From Fuerstiella sp. (GTDB lineage: Bacteria > Planctomycetota > Planctomycetia > Planctomycetales > Planctomycetaceae): 50,258 nucleotides of DNA. Made by a program: the position numbers and the translations under genes. A model generated the notes under the pieces. The model had not been told where the DNA came from, ran no database searches, and was given only the letters and a program-made list of their open reading frames with translations. The stretch covers positions 1 through 50,258 of the forward strand of contig JALHMY010000075.1 in NCBI GenBank assembly GCA_022843805.1. The letters run 5' to 3'. Positions 1 through 6,177 of this stretch are shown in pieces. Position 1 is the first letter of the stretch. Each line of letters starts with the position of its first letter.

Positions 1-53
1 GTGGCCGAGAGGCCAGGCCACAGCGAGTCTGAACAACCTGGCCTCTCGGCCAC
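1..53. repeat. Perfect 17-bp inverted repeat
   Basis: The arms GTGGCCGAGAGGCCAGG (1-17) and CCTGGCCTCTCGGCCAC (37-53) are exact reverse complements around a 19-base loop. Each arm also contains the short self-complementary core GGCCGAGAGGCC. There is no T-run after it, so a simple intrinsic terminator is unlikely. It may be the edge of a mobile or REP-like element. The window begins inside or at this structure, so its left context is unknown. Confidence 0.6.
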
Positions 54-554
54 GGGTTAAACGATTCAAAATCCTTCACGGCGTTGCCCTGTCGGGGTTG
101 GAAAAACGGACATCGTCCGGAAAAACAGAGAGGCCGCCATGTTTCTTGCCAGAAATGCTTCTTCAAAACGAACAGATGCACCCTGCTGCGTTCCGTCGTG
201 CATTGCAGCGAAATGCATAGAATCCTGGAACAGGGCGAGTGCTTCATCAAGACAAAACGTTCGGGTGAGAAGTAGTGGATCTTGCTAAAGATCCACTGGC
301 TGCAGCACCTTTAGCAAGGTGCACTTACGACTTCCATTTTGGCGACGATGAAATTCCGTTTTGAGATCCGTCGACCAATCACCCAAAGTATTCGACGAAA
401 GTGTTTTGTTCGACGATCATCGCGTAGCATTCCCCTGATCGAGGGCTACAATCATAGCCCCCTGGGCAATTGACCGTTCGCCGAAAAGCTTGAGCCGATC
501 ATCACACCCAGGCGTCGTTATGTCAGTACTGTCCGGTTTTGAGTTCAAAGACAC
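54..554. other. Non-coding stretch upstream of the hsdM remnant
   Basis: No convincing gene is present. Short open frames lack a ribosome-binding site and any recognisable motif. The stretch holds the decayed copy of the dispersed palindromic repeat (239-331). The rest shows nothing I can assign. Confidence 0.5.
239..331. repeat. Dispersed palindromic repeat, copy 1 (decayed)
   Basis: It starts GTGCTTCATCAAGAC, close to the inverted end seen in the other copies. It then carries the inner hairpin pair: TAGTGGATCTTGCTAAAGAT, followed by CTTTAGCAAGGTGCACTTAC. The right end does not match the terminal GCAC-TA of the full copies, so this copy is diverged or truncated. It lies in the decayed restriction island. 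Confidence 0.65.
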
Positions 555-888
555 ATGGCCAAAAAAGCGGCGAAGAAGAAAGAAACCACAGCAGCCAACA
601 TTGGCTTTGTAGCCAAGCTGTGGCTGGCGGCGGATAAGTTGTGGTTCAATATGGACGCGGCGGAATACAAGCACGTCGTCCTGGGATTAATCTTCCTCAA
701 ATACATCAGAGATTCCTTCGACGAGCACCACAAGAAGCTCGTCGAAGGCAAAGGTCAGTACGAAGGAGCCAACCCGGAAGATCCGGACGAATACAAAGCC
801 GAAAACGTTTTCTGGGTACCACAGGAAGCACGCTGGTCGCATCTTCAGGCCAACGCGAAACAACCAACCATCGGGAAGCTGGTCGATG
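555..888 (+). pseudogene. hsdM: hsdM 5' remnant (type I methyltransferase, N-terminal domain)
   Basis: About 110 residues match the N-terminal helical HsdM domain that precedes the adenine methylase fold. Visible stretches are [34 protein letters not shown], and the [19 protein letters not shown] end. HsdM is normally about 500 residues and carries an NPPF catalytic motif, which is missing here. After the VDG codons the homology stops and a DUF1016 fragment takes over in another frame. The reading frame itself runs to 1004 with unrelated residues. The start ATG at 555 opens a lysine-rich MAKKAAKKK leader. The matching C-terminal piece of hsdM lies at 2277-2399, so the middle of the gene has been replaced. 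Non-functional as a methylase. Confidence 0.8.
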
Positions 889-1026
889 GCAGTCAATGCC
901 GAGCTGATCCAGCTCTACCACTCGATTGGCAGCGACATTCTGGAACGCCAGACTCGCCAGGGCTGGGGCAGCAAAGTCATCGTCAGCATGAAATCACAAA
1001 CTGAAATCTCAAGTCGGGCGAGCTGA
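886..1026 (+). pseudogene. DUF1016 N-terminal fragment (YhcG-type nuclease)
   Basis: Read from the ATG at 886, 46 codons give [20 protein letters not shown] followed by [11 protein letters not shown]. This resembles the opening helix of the DUF1016 N-terminal domain of YhcG-family proteins (pattern NxELIxLYxxIGxxIxxxQxxxGWGxxVI). It then reads into unrelated residues and stops at 1024-1026. It lies in a different frame from the preceding hsdM remnant and just before the larger DUF1016 gene. It is best seen as a leftover from recombination between DUF1016 genes. Too short to act alone. Confidence 0.65.
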
Positions 1027-1045
1027 GTCTCAATTCGAATCAGCA

Positions 1046-2284
1046 ATGGCAAAAAAACGAAGCCAAAATCAATCAAAGCCAGCGAGTCTGAATTCATCAG
1101 AACTCGTCAAACGCCGTACGCCCACGAAGAGCAAGTCCGGCACTTCGACAACTCCGGGGGACTTCGAGTCGCTGGTGGTGTCGATTGTTCAGATCCATCA
1201 GCAGACTCAGGACTTCGCCGCCAGAGCCGTGAATCTCGGCCTGACGTTCCGAAACTGGTTCATTGGACACCGCATTGTCGAGTTCGAGCAGCAGGGACGC
1301 GACCGGGCTGCTTACGGCGAGAATCTGATGGACAAACTGTCCCAGCGTCTGGCTACTCACGGCTTGCCACGGGTCACCCCCCGCGAACTTCGACGCTACA
1401 GACAGTTCTACCAGGTTTATCCAGGAATTTGGGAGTCAGTGACTCCCAAATCTCTGGCGGAAGCAGGACTTGGCAAGTTTCTTCCCGAGAGAATTTTTCG
1501 ACCTGAACCAATTCGGGAGTCACTGACTCCCGAATCTGAAAATGTGGATTCAGCGTCTCCACAATTGATCCATCGACTTTCCTTCACGCACCTTTCCGAG
1601 CTCATCCAGCTTCCTGACGAAACCCAGCGTCGTTTCTACGAGATCGAATGTATTCGGGGAAACTGGTCAGTCCGGGAACTGCGACGTCAGATTGCCAGCC
1701 TGTATTATGAACGCAGCGGACTTTCGAAGGACAAAGCCAAATTGTCCACGATGGCCCATGCCGCAGCGGAAACGATGTTACCCGCTCAAATCATCCGAGA
1801 CCCTTACATCTTCGATTTTCTTGGTATCCGATCTCAGGACACGATGGGTGAATCGGACCTGGAAGACGCACTGCTGGACCGCCTGCAGGAGTTTCTGCTT
1901 GAGATGGGTCACGGGTTCTGCTTTGAAGCCAGGCAGAAGCGGATTCTGATCGGCGACGAGCACTTCTTTGTGGACCTGGTGTTTTATCACCGCGTGCTGA
2001 AATGTCATGTTCTGGTGGAGCTGAAAACAACCGCCTTCTCGCACGAGCATCTCGGTCAGTTGAACACTTATGTGGCGTACTACAGGAAGAACGAAATGTC
2101 CAAAGGCGACCAGCCGCCTGTTGGCATTCTGCTCTGCACGCAGAAGAACGAAGCACTCGTCGAATTCGCACTGGGCGACCTCTCGAACCAGCTCTTCGTG
2201 TCTCGGTACGCTGTGGAAATGCCAAAGAAGCAGGAGATGGAACGATTCCTTCAGGAGATCGGGAAGGAGGTCGGCTATGTTTAG
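1046..2284 (+). CDS. DUF1016/YhcG-family PD-(D/E)XK nuclease protein
   Basis: The 412-residue protein has a DUF1016-type helical N-domain (about residues 40-220) and a C-terminal PD-(D/E)XK-like nuclease fold (about 245-400). The nuclease core is visible as FFVDLVFYHRVLKCHVLVELK, where the Asp after FFV and the Glu-x-Lys form the expected metal-binding triad. Family members often sit inside type I restriction loci and defence islands, and their exact role is unsettled. This gene lies between the two halves of hsdM, and its end overlaps the hsdM 3' remnant by 8 bases. There is no strong ribosome-binding site before the ATG at 1046. Two REP-like palindromes lie within the coding sequence and encode IWESVTPKS and IRESLTPES, apparently tolerated insertions between domains. 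It is the only long intact frame in the restriction graveyard. Confidence 0.85.
   Translation: MAKKRSQNQSKPASLNSSELVKRRTPTKSKSGTSTTPGDFESLVVSIVQIHQQTQDFAARAVNLGLTFRNWFIGHRIVEFEQQGRDRAAYGENLMDKLSQRLATHGLPRVTPRELRRYRQFYQVYPGIWESVTPKSLAEAGLGKFLPERIFRPEPIRESLTPESENVDSASPQLIHRLSFTHLSELIQLPDETQRRFYEIECIRGNWSVRELRRQIASLYYERSGLSKDKAKLSTMAHAAAETMLPAQIIRDPYIFDFLGIRSQDTMGESDLEDALLDRLQEFLLEMGHGFCFEARQKRILIGDEHFFVDLVFYHRVLKCHVLVELKTTAFSHEHLGQLNTYVAYYRKNEMSKGDQPPVGILLCTQKNEALVEFALGDLSNQLFVSRYAVEMPKKQEMERFLQEIGKEVGYV
1427..1451. repeat. REP-like palindrome inside DUF1016 gene, copy A
   Basis: ATTTGGGAGTCA, one central base, then TGACTCCCAAAT: perfect 12-bp arms. It is translated in frame as part of IWESVTPKS. 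Confidence 0.85.
1511..1535. repeat. REP-like palindrome inside DUF1016 gene, copy B
   Basis: ATTCGGGAGTCA, one central base, then TGACTCCCGAAT: perfect 12-bp arms. Relative to copy A both arms carry the matching T-to-C and A-to-G change, so pairing is kept. It is translated in frame as part of IRESLTPES. Confidence 0.85.
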
Positions 2285-2399
2285 TTCACGAGAGAACAAG
2301 CAACGCCTCGTCGCCGAACTCAACAGCCACTTCGCCGAGTCTGCAAAATTGGAGCAGGCCATCAATGCCAACCTGAGGGGGCTGGGTTATGGCAGTTGA
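2277..2399 (+). pseudogene. hsdM: hsdM 3' remnant (C-terminal tail)
   Basis: Forty codons from the ATG at 2277 read KQRLVAELNSHFAESAKLEQ followed by AINANLRGLGYGS. This matches the C-terminal coiled tail of type I HsdM proteins, which typically ends in a ...LxxNLxxLGYG pattern. It overlaps the end of the DUF1016 gene by 8 bases and the start of the hsdS remnant by 11 bases. The latter is the usual hsdM-hsdS junction. Together with 555-888 it brackets the DUF1016 insertion. Not a functional gene. Confidence 0.7.
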
Positions 2400-2846
2400 G
2401 GAATCGACAATCCGTGAGCTACTTGACAAAACCGGTGGCACGATCAAGACCGGCCCGTTTGGCACAAAGGTGAAGGCGTCAGAATACACGCCATTCGGTG
2501 TTCCTGTTATATCCGTCGGCGAAGTTGGCTTCGGGCGGCTTGGCATTCACGAAACTACACCCCGAGTGGATCAATCTGTTTGGGACAGAATGCCCGAGTA
2601 CCTTCTGAAAGCTGGCGATATTGTTTTCGGCCGCAAAGGAGCGGTTGAACGAAGCGCCCAAGTTCAACCGGAAGAAGATGGCTACTTTTTTTTGGCTCAG
2701 ATGGAATCCGTATCGAACTGAACACCGCAGCGTGTGATCCACAGTTTGAGTGCGCCCTTTGGGAGTGCTTCGAAGTACTTCATGATCGCAAGAACGAAAT
2801 CTTTGAGGCTTGCATCACCGATGCAGCTCGGGAGTTATTTGACTGA
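2389..2846 (+). pseudogene. hsdS: hsdS 5' remnant with frameshift (type I specificity subunit)
   Basis: The first 105 or so residues resemble the start of an HsdS target-recognition domain: IKTGPFGTKVKASEYTPFGV, PVISVGEVGFGRLGIHETTP and YLLKAGDIVFGRKGAVERSA. At a run of eight T (2686-2693) the frame breaks and the direct frame stops at 2719-2721. Moving to the next frame restores sensible sequence (GSDGIRIELNTAACDPQF), which runs to the TGA at 2844-2846. A complete HsdS has about 400 residues and two recognition domains, so most is missing. The last 30 residues, ALWECFEVLHDRKNEIFEAC and following, do not look like HsdS and may belong to another gene fused here. The TGA overlaps the next ATG. 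Confidence 0.7.
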
Positions 2847-3127
2847 TGGCTGTTGCTGACTTACCACCACGCACTTCTTCGACCGTTCAGGATGTCTGCC
2901 CTTACTATGAATTTGAGGGCGACAGCAGCCGGAGTCTGCTGGAGGAGTTTGGTGCTGCAATACGACAATGGCAGAATCGACCGAGTGTGCTCGTTAATTC
3001 AATCGAAGACACTGAATCGACTTCGCATCTCCCGTTCGCGAAAGCAGGGACGATGAAACTCCGTTTCAAATTTGCCGGAACGATGATGCCTCGCGTTATC
3101 GATATGGAAGAGGCAATCGAAGAATGA
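2846..3127 (+). CDS. Hypothetical protein coupled to its neighbours
   Basis: I do not recognise this 93-residue acidic protein. Its ATG shares the A of the preceding TGA (2844-2846), and its own TGA (3125-3127) overlaps the next ATG at 3124. It is therefore flanked by overlapping stop/start junctions typical of translational coupling. The C-terminal part (MKLRFKFAGTMMPRVIDMEE) could be the edge of a small beta domain. It lies between an hsdS fragment and a DUF1643-like fragment, so it may be a remnant. There is no independent ribosome-binding site. Confidence 0.45.
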   Translation: MAVADLPPRTSSTVQDVCPYYEFEGDSSRSLLEEFGAAIRQWQNRPSVLVNSIEDTESTSHLPFAKAGTMKLRFKFAGTMMPRVIDMEEAIEE

Positions 3128-3455
3128 GCGATCGTAGGTGGCATTCCGTGAGTGGCAGAAGTTTGGCTCAGGGGGACTTGCTGCCGGATTGCTTGCTGCC
3201 CGTGTTTGTCGCTCCGGCCGCCAGCCAGTCATCAGACGACTCACAGGAAGTCTCTGTACTGACTGCGAGGTTGACGCCGACGAGCAGTGAATTCTGTGCC
3301 TGCGGCCAGGCTTGCATCGAAATGACGCGTGGGATGTTTCAGTTGCTGCGCGAACACAATGCCGTGCTCTTTGCCACCTCCGCTTATCCAAAGACGGCAC
3401 GCCGGTGCATCCTCTCTACCTGCCGAATACACTGATACAAAAACCGTTCGACTGA
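3124..3455 (+). pseudogene. Chimeric remnant: QGDLLPDC-type protein start joined to DUF1643-like tail, frameshifted
   Basis: The N-terminus, WHSVSGRSLAQGDLLPDCLL, resembles the opening of conserved hypothetical proteins found near restriction and defence genes. It then runs into MTRGMFQLLREHNAVL. A frame change near 3365-3375 continues as CHLRLSKDGTPVHPLYLP followed by NTLIQKPFD, with a stop at 3453-3455. That tail matches the DUF1643 C-terminal pattern (LxxxGxPxHPLYL). Without the frame change the reading frame ends at 3435. DUF1643 proteins are usually around 160-170 residues, so only the last third is present. Non-functional as it stands. Confidence 0.5.
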
Positions 3456-3540
3456 AAAGCGTGTTGAAAGTACTCCTGTCGAGTGGAATCCGAATGCTAT
3501 GATGCCACAAGACCGATACCGGGAACTCGAAAGGGAACAT

Positions 3541-3783
3541 ATGTCAAATCCTGATCCTCCGATGAATGAACAGCAGATCGAGCAGCTGGAATCGAATTTT
3601 CCCGCCGCGTCGGGAGTCGCGTTTTCCACGGCATTTCAGCAGGCGGTGGATGCCGGGCTCTGTGTGCTTGTGTCCGAAAACGATGCGATTTTCGAGATCT
3701 TTCCAGACGGTCAGCGCCAGTTTGTGAAATCGATCACCCCACCGATACCCGCTGAGCCAGGTCAGAAGATCGCGATTCCATGA
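3541..3783 (+). CDS. Probable antitoxin partner of the zeta-type toxin
   Basis: An 80-residue acidic protein beginning MSNPDPPMNEQQIEQLESNF. The ATG at 3541 is chosen over an upstream ATG (3499) because GAAAGGGAAC precedes it at good spacing. Its TGA (3781-3783) overlaps the ATG of the zeta-like gene by four bases, the classic toxin-antitoxin arrangement. I see no DNA-binding domain. The C-terminal half (IFEIFPDGQRQFVKSITPP) looks like a short beta hairpin followed by a proline-rich tail. The antitoxin role is inferred from position and size only. Confidence 0.65.
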   Translation: MSNPDPPMNEQQIEQLESNFPAASGVAFSTAFQQAVDAGLCVLVSENDAIFEIFPDGQRQFVKSITPPIPAEPGQKIAIP

Positions 3784-4547
3784 CAACAGTGACTCCTCGC
3801 CTGCGAATGTTCGCTGGTCCAAACGGCTCAGGCAAAAGTACGCTCAAAACTGTGCTTCCACCGGAACTGCTGGGGGTCTATCTGAACCCCGACGAAATCG
3901 AAGCCCGCGTTCGTCGCGATGGATTCCTGTGTGTCGAAGAGTTCGGCCTGAGAATCGGTCCGGAAACAGACAGCGATCTGCTGAACTTCCTGCGACAATC
4001 GGATTTCCTTTCAGAGGCCGGACTTGCTCCTGCGGTCAGGATGCTGAAATGCAGCAATGGGCGGCTGGATTTCTCCAGCGTCGCTGTGAATTCTTATTTT
4101 GCATCCGTAGTGGCTGATTATATCCGTCAGAAGCTGATGAAACAGAAAACCTCGTTCACGCTGGAGACGGTGATGTCTTCCCGGGACAAGGTCACACTGC
4201 TGGAGCAGGCTCAGCAGTGTGGATATCGCACTTATCTTTACTTCATCGCAACAGACGACCCGGCCATCAACATTTCACGAGTGCAAAATCGTGTCAAACA
4301 GGGTGGCCATTCAGTCCCCGAAGACAAGATCATCAGTCGATATTACCGTTCGATTGATCTGCTGATGGAAGCAATCCGTTACACAAACCGTGCTTACATC
4401 TTCGACAATTCCGGTCACAAAAAGTTGCGAAACTGGCTTGCTGAAATCACTGACGGCAAGACACTGGAGATCAAGGCAGATCAGATTCCCGCATGGTTTG
4501 TTAAAGCCGTACTTGAAAAGATTTCTTCCGCAGGGCAGAAAAAATGA
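3780..4547 (+). CDS. Zeta-toxin-type P-loop kinase
   Basis: A 255-residue P-loop protein with Walker A GPNGSGKST (residues 13-21) directly after a short beta strand (LRMFAGPNG). YLNPDEI follows, the usual nucleotide/substrate-site motif of zeta-like kinases. Further motifs are FTLETVMSS (about 123-131), a YFIATDDPAINISRVQNRV helix, and the GGHSVPEDKIISRYYRS lid with arginines. In this family a nucleoside-diphosphate sugar or another small molecule is phosphorylated; whether this one is toxic is unknown. It overlaps the small upstream gene by four bases. It is intact while its restriction neighbours are wrecked, which fits selection by an addiction module. Shorter and more diverged than classical zeta toxins. 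Confidence 0.85.
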   Translation: MTTVTPRLRMFAGPNGSGKSTLKTVLPPELLGVYLNPDEIEARVRRDGFLCVEEFGLRIGPETDSDLLNFLRQSDFLSEAGLAPAVRMLKCSNGRLDFSSVAVNSYFASVVADYIRQKLMKQKTSFTLETVMSSRDKVTLLEQAQQCGYRTYLYFIATDDPAINISRVQNRVKQGGHSVPEDKIISRYYRSIDLLMEAIRYTNRAYIFDNSGHKKLRNWLAEITDGKTLEIKADQIPAWFVKAVLEKISSAGQKK

Positions 4548-4572
4548 TCGTACCGGAGCAACCTCGTTCTGA

Positions 4573-5537
4573 ACGCAGAACCGCGTCATCGCTGTGTTTA
4601 CGGATAAGACCAACTCTGATTATCTGGGCTACCGCTATCTCGGTGATTGACACGAACGACCACAGACAGACGCCGGAGAAGTTTTTGTCCAATGGAAGGC
4701 CGCTCAGGAACGAAGAGACAGGAATGGCCAGCGGTGAGTTGCTGGATCGACCACTGGCGGAGATGTGCGATAAGTCGCGGCTGCTGGATTTGATCCGGAA
4801 CTTTATTATCTTTGACGGCGGTCAGAAGAAGGTTCCTCGCCCGCATCAGTACACGGGTGTGAAAATGGCACAGGAACGCATTGCCAAACGCGAAGGCGGC
4901 GTGATCTGGCATACTTAGGGCAGCGGGAAGAGCATTCTGATGGTGCTGATCGCCAAATGGGCGATGGAGTATGATCCAGAGGCTCGAGTTCTGATCATCA
5001 CGGACCGCGATGAACTGGACAAACAGATCGAAGGCGTGATGCGGAACGCGGGTGTAGTCGGCGAGAACTCACCTTCGCCTCGGATCACCTCGCGATCCGA
5101 TTTTGTTCAGAAGCTGGGTGCGACCACGCCCCGGTTGCTATGTGCATTGATTCACAAGTTTGACGCATCAGACTTGAACGGAACACCGCCCGCCGTTCAT
5201 GGGAGAGTCTACGTCTTTGTGGACGAATGGCACAGAACCCATGGCGGCAACATGAACAAGCAGATGAAACGCTGGCTGGAAAAAAAATGCCATTTTCATC
5301 GGGTTCACGGGCACTTCCCTGCTGCGCAAGGATAAGCAGACGACTCGTGAAGTCTTCGGCACGTACATCCACACGTATAAGTTTCAGCATGCTGTAGCCG
5401 ACAACGTGGTGCTCGATCTGAAGTATGAGGCTCGCACAGTGCCACAGCGGCTCATGTCACGAGAAGCCATCGATAACTGGTTCGAGCACAAGACGAAGAA
5501 CCTGAACAACTTCCAGAAGGCTATTCTGCGAAAACGC
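4573..5537 (+). pseudogene. hsdR: hsdR remnant (type I restriction subunit), multiply broken
   Basis: Three pieces are recognisable. An N-terminal scrap, VIAVFTDKTNSDYLGYRYLG, stops at a TGA (4654-4656) where a Trp codon would be likely. The motor domain start (LLDLIRNFIIFDGGQKKVPR, then GGVIWHT) has TAG at 4916-4918 where the conserved Gln of WHTQGSGKS should be. The helicase core follows: GSGKSILMVLIAKW, then VLIITDRDELDKQIE and FVDEWHRT. At a run of eight A (5280-5287) the frame slips; the next frame continues IFIGFTGTSLLRKDKQTTRE, VFGTYIHTYKFQHAVADNVV and LNNFQKAILRKR, then homology ends. A full HsdR exceeds 900 residues, so the nuclease domain and the C-terminal half are largely gone. 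Not functional. Confidence 0.85.
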
Positions 5538-5865
5538 GTTCTGGTAGCACTTTCCGACAGCTTGAAAGTTCTGGGACTCAAGGGGCTTGGGGCGACCAGC
5601 TTAAAGCTTGCCAGACAGTTTTACACGGTCTTTGGGCAGATCGGTCAGAAGGCTTCTGACCAATGTTGCGTTCAGGCTGGCGAATTCCCCCCAACGGCCG
5701 CTGCTCGACACGCTGCAAACGCTCAGTCGCTACTTCCCCATTGGCTGGTCGCACTACGTGGAACTGTTGACCATTAGCGATCCGGATGAGCGAAGCTTCT
5801 ACGAGATCGAAGCGACCGCCAATCAATGGGGCGCCCCTGAGCTGCAACGCCCGATCGGCATCGCC
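5538..5865 (+). pseudogene. Second DUF1016 fragment, frameshifted
   Basis: Immediately after the hsdR remnant the frame reads GLKGLGATSLKLARQFYTVF and GQIGQKASDQ. A shift of frame near 5670-5690 then gives RPLLDTLQTLSRYFPIGWSH followed by YVELLTISDPDERSFYEIEA. These match successive segments of the DUF1016 N-terminal domain. The intact gene at 1046 has the equivalent FYEIECIRGNWSVRELRRQI, but the sequences differ enough that this is a separate paralogue, not a copy of that gene. It fuses in frame to the recombinase stub at about 5866. Confidence 0.65.
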
Positions 5866-6057
5866 AGGTGTGGTCGCAAGATCCCCCGCTGGTCCCCTGG
5901 ACAGCTTCGGAAAACACGAGTGACAAATGCTCGTCAGCAGGGCGACTTGGAAACGGCACAGCAGGTTCTGGGGCACTCAAGCAAACAGACCACGGAAAGG
6001 CACTATGCCGAAGTGGGTCTGTCACGAGCCGAAGCGAACGCCCATCAGTTTGGTTGA
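5866..6057 (+). pseudogene. Tyrosine recombinase (phage integrase) C-terminal stub
   Basis: The sequence RKIPRWSPGQLRKTRVTNAR, then QVLGHSSKQTTERHYAEV carries the HxxR-like box region (here QLRKT, with Gln-Leu-Arg), the LGH box and the catalytic Tyr context (TERHYAEV) of tyrosine recombinases. The N-terminal arm-binding and core parts are absent. The stub is joined in frame to DUF1016 sequence, so it is a recombination product. It sits immediately before the replication module that starts at 6178 and could be the leftover integrase of that element. Confidence 0.75.
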
Positions 6058-6177
6058 GTCTCGAGCCGTGATACAGTGACAATTGCAGGGATAGGCTGAT
6101 CCCCGAAAAGCGGTCCCGAAAGCCGCCTGCCCTGCATATTTCGACTTTCGGGTGTGTGACTTTCGAGAGTCAATGTT

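Noticed and set aside
1427-1535. CRISPR-like repeats inside the DUF1016 gene
   Set aside because: Only two copies, palindromic, 84 bases apart, and read in frame as protein.
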